From: Balanoglossus misakiensis
Lineage: Eukaryota; Hemichordata
Assembly: GCA_040954595.2 (NCBI GenBank)
Contig: CM082590.2
Location: forward strand, 9,300,001-9,364,000
DNA length: 64,000 bases
Reading direction: 5' to 3'
The notes under the pieces: model-generated
What the model was told of the DNA's origin: nothing
Databases searched by the model: none
What the model saw: only the letters and a program-made list of their open reading frames with translations
Made by a program: the position numbers and the translations under genes
In this document: positions 54,431-63,400 of the stretch, in pieces
How positions within the stretch are numbered: the stretch's first letter is position 1
Layout: the number at the start of each line of letters is the position of its first letter

Positions 54431-57400
54431 GGTGTTTTTTTCAGATCAGTACACATACACACGACTTGCAGACAAGCATATTATGCATTTGAGAAATATA
54501 TCTTTATTTTGAACAAATTTCAGACAAAAATCTTGGCATCATAAATCTTCTGTTCTTTTCTTCTCTGATAGGCCATACTTCGTGACCGCACAGTGGTTAG
54601 TGGATAGTTTCAATGCTGGCGAGAAAATGGACGAACAGATGTATGAATACATGAATTTACACAGGTATATTATTTCAGTAATACCTTCAATATATGGAAG
54701 AACATTAATCAAAACAATAATTGAAAAAAATGGTGTGTTTGATCAGTGATATTAAAATTATCGTTTGAGATCAACACTGTTTTGTTGAATTGACCAATTT
54801 CAAATTGCGCTTGGCTTGAGCCCTGTGGTGGTCATAGTAGATTTTGAAAAAAATGGTGAACCACTTTTAAAATCTTCAAAAAACCAATTGGCTGTTTGAC
54901 CAGCAACTTTGCATAGAGTATCGACTAGTTCATGTTGAAAAATATGGCAGTGTGTAGTTCTGTTCTATATCATCTGGAAAAATAATGAAAAACTTTTAAA
55001 ATCTTCTCAAAGACAAATTGACCTGTTATCGACTATTTATACTTTGCGAATGGTATTTCAAACTGTTGATAAATATGTCTGCATGTCTGTTCTCGATTAT
55101 CTGAGTAGTGGTGAACAAGAAGACGTGAAGAACGAAAGTGTCTTGAAAGTGAAAAGTAAACCAAAAAAGAACACCAGTACGAGGGAAATTAGAGAAAGTG
55201 TAACCAGCACTCACAGAGAAGAAGATCATGATGATAAAGATGATGATATCACGTTGATGGAGCAATATCTGCCTCAAAACACAACAGGTAACAATATTGA
55301 TTTCTTATATAGCGCATTACATTATAAATCTCAAAGCGCTTTAACAGTTATTTCACTGGTCATTGGACTTACCATTCAACTCCTTGGGAGCAAACAACAG
55401 CTCACATGTGCAGCCATAAGCGCAGCAGAGCTAAACACACACATTACAATCTCTGTCCTACCAGGTACCTATTTCTCCTGGGTGGGGAGAAGCATTGAGG
55501 AGTAAAGTGCTTTGCTCAAAGGACACAACACCACAGCCATGTCAGGGCTCGAATCGATGTTTCTCCAATCATGAGTTCGATGCTCTGCACACATGGTGTA
55601 ATTGTATTGCTATCACAAAACAAAGAATATTTACACCCCTAATCTTGCATGATCTTGTTCCAGTCGATGAGCCTGCATCATTGGCCAAACAGAGCAGTGC
55701 CACCAACAACCAAGACATCGACGCAGACATGACTACAGATGAAGTTGCCATGGCAGCAGGGGATGCAGGTGTCACCGTAGAGGAAGCTGGCATGGAAGGG
55801 GAAGATGCTGATGTCACCATGGCGCCTGAAGAGGAGAATGATGAAGAGGAGGAGGTTGAAGAGGAAGAGGGAAAAGGGGAGGATGTTAGGACTGGAATCT
55901 TTAGCGGGAAGACATTCATCATTGTGGGTTTCCCAGACGATCAGTGTGAAACAGCGGAAGAAATGATCACATCACAAGGAGGTGAGGTTTCTTGTACTCT
56001 GAGGTTTGATTTTAACGTGAGGAAAATGAGAGATTTTCTGCAGGAGGGAAATATTGCGAGGCTACTGAGATACTATTTGCCATTTGTAAACACAGAGGGT
56101 TAAACTTTGAGTCGCTTTGTGTCCACACACTCAAAGTCCAAGTGGCTTGGCCCCGTAGACAGCATGTTGTGGATACATGTTAAACCTTTACATTGGCTCA
56201 GGTCTTGCTAGCAAAACCGTCTCAACTCTGAAACGTTCCAAGACCTCTGGAACTGTTCACACTTAATATTTTATTCCCGTATTTGAGCTGAGACGTTTCA
56301 GAAACGTTTCAATGGTCCCTATGTATTTCTCATTGCAGGTAAAATCAAATCCGACAAGTCAAAGAGAGTGGCAGACTTTGCGATCGTACCACTGATTGGT
56401 CGTTATGACAACGTTGAAGCCAAAGAAGTGATCAATAACTGTTGGTTGTTGATGTGTATAGAGAACGAAGGTCTCTTGGATGTTGATAGTAATGAACTGT
56501 TCCTACCCATTGATATTCCTGATGATTGTAAACCGTTAGAGAACTGTGTCATTTCAATCAGGTGAGCTATGCTATATTTTTATGTATCTTGATTTCAACA
56601 AAAATTAAACAATCATAACTTTTTCCACGTTTTTTCTCAAATTTTGATTAAGATCTTAAGACAATTGAATATTATGTCAACTTGGTCTAAAATTAAGGGG
56701 AAATAATCGAGAAAATTATGTGAAAATGCTAAAATGTGTATCCCACTTTGACAATTGTGTCGTTCAAAGGGTTAATCAAAATATACTTTCTCGTTTCACA
56801 GTCAGTTCACTGGTACAGAGAGAGATTGTATACAGCATTTGGCTGAGTATCTAGGTGCCACAGTACAGGATTATTTTGTAAGGAAAGCCAACAAAACAGC
56901 CTTGGCAAACACGCATCTTATTCTACAAGAACCAACTGGGAGTAAATATACTGGAGCTGTTAAGTGGGGACTTCCTGCTGTAGATAAAGGGTGAGAATTG
57001 AGTGGGGAGTCTTGTTGTCAAGAAATACTGATATATTTAAAACAACTGAGACAGAATGGAAGGGATGGAGAAAACGGGAGAGAGAGAGAGAGGGGGGAGG
57101 GAGACACGAGAGAGGGAAGGGATAGATAGAAGGATGGACACACCATCTTTATGTGACCATGGTGAAATCTTGTGATAAGCACTCTACAAATTCAAAATGT
57201 TGTCATCTGTTGACTTAGGATAAGAAGATTGAAATATGTTGTTGATTAAAAATTATGCTCAAAATGGCAGCTATTGGGGCTTTAATGTTATATGACCACT
57301 TAAAAATGGTTGATGATTGTAATTTCATAATTTATTCCCAGATGGTTACTGGAGTGCGCTAGACAGAGACGGAAAGTACCGGAAGACAAATACACGATTG

Positions 57401-60400
57401 GGAATGCCAAGGGAAGTGTAGCAAAGAGCCCTCTAGAGACGAAACCACCAAGTGTACAGAAACCCGCTGCAGAAACGGAACCACATAAAAGTGATGTTGA
57501 AAAACAGAAGGAAACGAGAAAACAAACTGATGATAGACGACAGATGGAAAATCAGAACAGAAATAATAATGTGAGTGAAACAAGAACTCGGGTGTCGGAT
57601 AAACCAGGTGAACAGAGCAGATGTATTCCTGTCGGTGATGTTGAACGGACTAAGGGTAAAATCGCAGAGTGTGATAGGAAAGAAGATGGTGCGTCGAATC
57701 CGTGTGTGCGGAGTGCTGGTGTTACGGACGCATCGTTTCTCTCGAAGAAAGGATACCAGCCTTCGTTTGATTTCACCGACGCCCTGGCATATCTGGAAAC
57801 TCCGCCGAGTCAGAGAATGAAGGGAAGTCAGAGGAGGAGGAAGTCAAGTCTGGTAAGTTATGAAGCCTCTCACCCCCATTTTCGTGTTTAGAGGTCCAAC
57901 TTTACCATAAGAAACAATGAGTTTGGACTGAACCATGGTAGTGAAAGGGTTAAAGATCTACTGTCTGTAATTTTTTGATATACTTTCAGCATTTTTGCTT
58001 TGTGTTATAACCATGGTTTCTTCTTAGAGTCTGGACATGAATACAATTTCTAAACAATAACAATGTTTATCAACAATCACAATGATCAGTAGATATACAC
58101 ATGTGAGAAAACTTCAGAAATGTTTTGTGATTTTATTGTAAATTCTTTCTTTTTTAACGTTTTCGTTTTTCAGCCACTTGATGTGATATTCTCCAATCAA
58201 ATGCAGAAGGCAGTAGAAAGAACTGCTCATGGTCAACCTGGTGAGATCCAACAAGACCAAGATGAAGGAAATGATCAGGAAGATGAAGTATTTGAAAACC
58301 AGGTACAGAATTACCAAATATGGTTAAAGCCCCAATAGCTGCCAATTTTTGATTTATTTTATGATTTTACTTTAAAACTTAGAATGGTCCTTTTAAATGA
58401 GCTAAGTGATGGGTATACACAAACAAATTATCAACCTCTGATTGTGGCTGTACCTGAACATATATGTATAAATATAAACAGGTTCAATAATAGACGTATA
58501 CCATTGTTTGATGCTTTACTGTGTATTTCAAATATATCAGCTGTTTAATTTATGTATTTTTACTTTAGGAGGAGAAAGGAGTTTTGAATGATGTGAAAAG
58601 TTACAGCTAATGGTGCTTTGAAGTTCTCAATCGCTTCCAATTCATCTGTATTGGAATTAGATCTTACTATCACATGTTATGTGCCATCTACCTATTTCTG
58701 TTCTTTATTATATTTTCTATTAATTACCTGTTTGGTTTGTGTTATGTTTTTTTTCTCTAGGAGGAAAGGGGAATTTTAAGTGATGTGATAATCTGTGTGA
58801 GTAGAAAACTGAGTAAGCAACAAAGTGACTACAATAACATTGCCAAGTCTCTTGGTGCTGAGTATATATGGACCTTTGATAATACATGTACACATTTCAT
58901 ATATAAGGTAAATAATATGCTATCTTTGGTGTGATGGGTTGAGGTTTGCACAGAAAAACCTGTCTAAACCGAACACCAAAGGGACTGAAGAAATTGTTCG
59001 GTTTGCAGAGGTGTCTGGTTTATAGAGGTTCTTTAAACATGTACTTGCCTCTATGTCAAAGGGGTGGGAAACTGTGTTTGGTTTGGACAGGTTTCCAGAT
59101 TAGATAGGGTTCGGTTTAGACAGGTTTGACTGTTTATTCCTGGATAATCCTGGAATGTTGTATGACTCCTGGATCGTTTGAAAATTCTCCAGAAATTGTG
59201 AGATTAAGTCCTGGTTGGTTGATTCAGCCAATAGACACTGGAGGAAAAAGACGAACAACATTTTGCGTAACTTTTAAGGTGTACACATAGTTTTGATACA
59301 TCTAATTAACTTCTTTTGTTTTATGTCTTTGTTTACAGGGACGCAATAATGACAACAGCAAAGAATACAAAGTTGCCAAAGAACAAGGAAAGTACATTGT
59401 CAGTCCACTCTGGTTGACAGCTGTGAGTAGAAGTTGGTCTCCTTAACCCCTTCCACCACCATGGTTTGGTCCAAAGCCATTGTTCTCTATAGTAAGGTTG
59501 GACCGTTATACAGGGAACTGGGGGTGGAATTTATTAATGCGTTGGTTTTTTCCTTGCCTTACAGTGTCAGGAAGAAGTCAAACATGTTGATGAATCTCTC
59601 TATCCACACACGTATAACCCCAAGATGAGTCTTGTAAGTATTTTTATTTTCCAGAGTGTGTATTTGTTCCATTTGAGATGACATGTCATGTCTTTGACAG
59701 TGCCTAGTTGATGGGGTTTCACTTAATACTGTAAAACACTTTATTTTCGCGAGTTAAATTTTTCGCGATATCAAGAGAGGCCACTGTTTCGCGAGTATTA
59801 ATTTTCGCGTTCTCTTATTTCATTCACTGCATCGTTATCTTCAAAAACAATTTACGCGACGTTTTATTTTCACGCTATTTTGGCTCTCGCGTATTTGGTG
59901 AAAATTAATTGCTCGCAAAAATAAAGTGCTTTACAGTATTATGTGTCATGGAGGCATCATAGTCCAGTGGTTTGTTTTCACTCAATTCAATATGGGATTA
60001 TCAATTTCTTCTGTAGTCTGTGAGTAAGAAGAGACGTCTAACCAGAGCCAGCACTCGGGTCCAGTCTCAAGTGGACAGTAGCAGCGACGAGGATGAAGAA
60101 ACAAAACCCAAGATGAAGAAAGACGAAGATGAAACGAAAGAGAATGAGGAGGAAGAGAAACGTCTTGAAGAAGCTGAGGAGATGCCACATACTTTAGAAA
60201 TACAACAAGATTTTAAAAGACAATTTGAAGAGATTATGACCACTGCCATGTGAGTATCTCGCAATCAGTAACCCTTTCACCCCCATTTACCAGTGTAGAG
60301 GTCCAGCACTGCCATTGAGAATAGTGTAGTTGGATCAAACCATTGAAATATGGAAACAAAATCAGTGACTGTGGTGTTAACCCTGACTCTTGATTAAAAT

Positions 60401-63400
60401 TGTTTATCAGTGTATACCCAGAGACAATAGTACAAGTACTTTAATTCAAAATTCAGTGATTACAATCTTTTGTATGTCTGGAAATTTGACTCCAATAAAA
60501 TGGTATTTTCATCTTGCAGGACAAACAAGGGAGCCAAAAGGAAAAGCAGAAGACTCAATAGTAAGTGTCAGAACATTTCATATCATATACCAATCAGGTT
60601 CACTTCAAATTGGCCAAACAGTAGTGATTCCATCATCATCTATATTCATCAGATCAATTCCTCATCATATACACAATTTGACTATTTCTGAGTGCACATC
60701 ACTTTGATTGAGAGGCAGAGGTCTTTAGTGTCTAACAGAATACTGGTATCGAAATATCTCTAAAGGATTAGGAAAACATATAAAGATGTACAATACAATG
60801 CAATACGATTTAAATATCTACCATGTGTCTCTCTCTCCATAGACAGTAACAACGCAAGTAGCAGCAGTCTCCAAGACCAAGATAAAAGCAATGTAGACAG
60901 TGCAACAAAAACAAGGTCTTCCAGATTGCAGTCTACTAAGCGTAAGTGGTACCACAAAGTAGTACTCATGGTACTGGTAGTGTAGTGGCTGTAGTCGTGT
61001 AGTTTTTATGTATGGTAGTCCGACGCCCGTGAGTTCAAGAATGATCAACGGTAGTACCGGTAATGTCAAAAGTTTTGATGGAATGAATATAGCTTTTGAA
61101 AAACTTTGTAAGGAGATAAAAGCCAGATGAAAAGTCCACAAAGTATAAACAAGTGAAACATCTCTGAATTTAACCATGCACTATAAAAAGTATGATTTTT
61201 TCTTTTCAGAGAATTTCAGTGATGTACCACCAGAAGCCTCACAAACGTTACAGATAACATGGGATGATCCAACAGGAAGGTGGGTTTGCAATAAGCAGAG
61301 GTGGCGTTTACGCAAAAGTATGCGTATTTGACGCAAAAAATCCTCACTTGACGCAGATATCTTAATCAGTGCGTCAAATTTGACGCATAGGAACGGCCGC
61401 TCTATTTGCACAATGGTCAACGGAAATACGGCTAACTATCCCCCCCCCCCCCCCCTTGGGATCAAAATAATCACTTGTGCGCGCAAACTTTTGTACTCAA
61501 TATGTAGCTAATTTTGTTTAATGAATATTGAACTAGACATGTCTAGGACGCAGGCTGAAAGGAGTTTGACGCATTTTGTTTGATGAATGCGTCAAAAAGA
61601 CGCACTCAAAAAAATGTTGCCGCAACCTCTGAATAAGCTGTGTTCAGACTGTACAGAGCAGTATAGTACTAGTAGTAGAGTACACTACACTACGCCACAC
61701 CACACAACACTACACTACAGTGTACTTCAAACATTCTCTGTTATTATTTATTCCGTCGTCAGCTGAGATTGAAATTTGTGGACATTTTGCATTCTCGTTG
61801 AACAAATGATTTGATCTACTGAAGAAAGTAACAACATTTCATAGATTGTTCCGTGAAAATTGTCTTCTTATTCCAGAGAGGAGAGGCTGAAAATCATGGA
61901 AAAATTACAAGGCGGGACCGGACAGGTGGATGATGATGGAGATGGAGATGAAAACATGGATGTTGCGGATGACGCCCAAGATGAGGAGGAGAGTCGTCAA
62001 GAGCGAGTAGGAGAGGATGATGAACACAACAGATCATCAACACCAGAAGCCCCTCCTGTTAGACTGCCCTCGGCCAGGCCAGCGGTGGCTCTGGCACCGG
62101 AGGAGAGAAAGTACAAACCCCCGGAGACGCCGAGGTTTTTGCTGTCGTCCATGACGCAACAAGAGAAGATCGACTACAGTGGATTGATTGAGGAGTTAGG
62201 GGGTACTGTGAGTGAGACACAGTACTATGACAGTACGTGTACTCATGTTGTCGTTGGTAAGTACTAGTACTTTAAATATCTGTTACAGATGATAAGTGCT
62301 TTTAAGGATGTACGCGCAGAACATAAACCGGAAACAGTGCGCGCCCGGTCTTTTTCCCATAGGATTACATTGAAAATTGCTAGAAAACAAACTTCTACTA
62401 TTGTCATTTTCACGAAATTTTACACATAGCTAAGTCCAGCAAATATAAATTCATTGGTCAAATAAAATATAGGGGTCACCGTGCTCTATTTTGAGATAAA
62501 TTGCGTCAAAAATTTTGCCCATAGACAAACCATTGGTGAAAAATGCCAATACTTTCAATTTTACTGAACGTACATCCTTAATCAAGTTTTCCCAGGCACT
62601 CTGATTAAAAAAGTCAAAGTCTCTCTCTCGCTGCCCCTTTTCCATTAACCATGTTTGATACAAGAAACCGTTTATGTTATTCTATATATAAAGTGAATCA
62701 ACGTTCGACCACACACAACTTCCATCCCACTTGTAGACACGAGAGTGAAAAACTCTCCAAAATGAATAATCGGTCTCTACATAATATTTAAAACCTTTGA
62801 GTCAAATTTAAGATGTCTAAAAAATTTCTCTTGAGTAAGCCCTCTACCTCGGTAGGTAGTGTGGATAAGTTTTTGAGTTATCAGTGAGTTTGTTGAGTCA
62901 GTGGTGCATCATATGGGCTGAGAGGGTGCACTGAACAGAACTATGAGAATTTTACATCCCTTGCTGGTAAAGACTGTTTGTAGTGTGGAATGTGCCTCCT
63001 TATATCTAATCTAACTACTTTCTTACATAGGTAACCCAACTCGTAATGAGAAATATTTAGCAGCTTTGGCATCTGGTAAATGGGTCTTGCATAAATCCTA
63101 TCTAGAAGCATGCAGACAAGCTGAAGAATTTGTGCAGGTAATGAAACTCTTCCATTGCTTTCAGGAACAAAGTCAGCCCCCCACTTGCTTAATTAACCCT
63201 TTCACCACCATGGTTCAGTCCAAACCCATTGTTTTCTATGGTAAGGTTGGACCTCTATAGAGGGAACTGGGGGTGAAAGGGTTAATAGCTACCAAGACTA
63301 ATTTTTCCTAATAAGGATTCTAAAAGTATTATGTATAGTTCCTGAAAAGTATGTTTGAGACCTTTAATATTATTCAGGATTTTAAAGGTATATGGTCACC

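Noticed and set aside
55044-55505. 153-residue plus frame as one continuous exon
   Set aside because: Only 55,109-55,287 joins TOPBP1 in phase at both ends. The remainder is intron with a SINE-like repeat.
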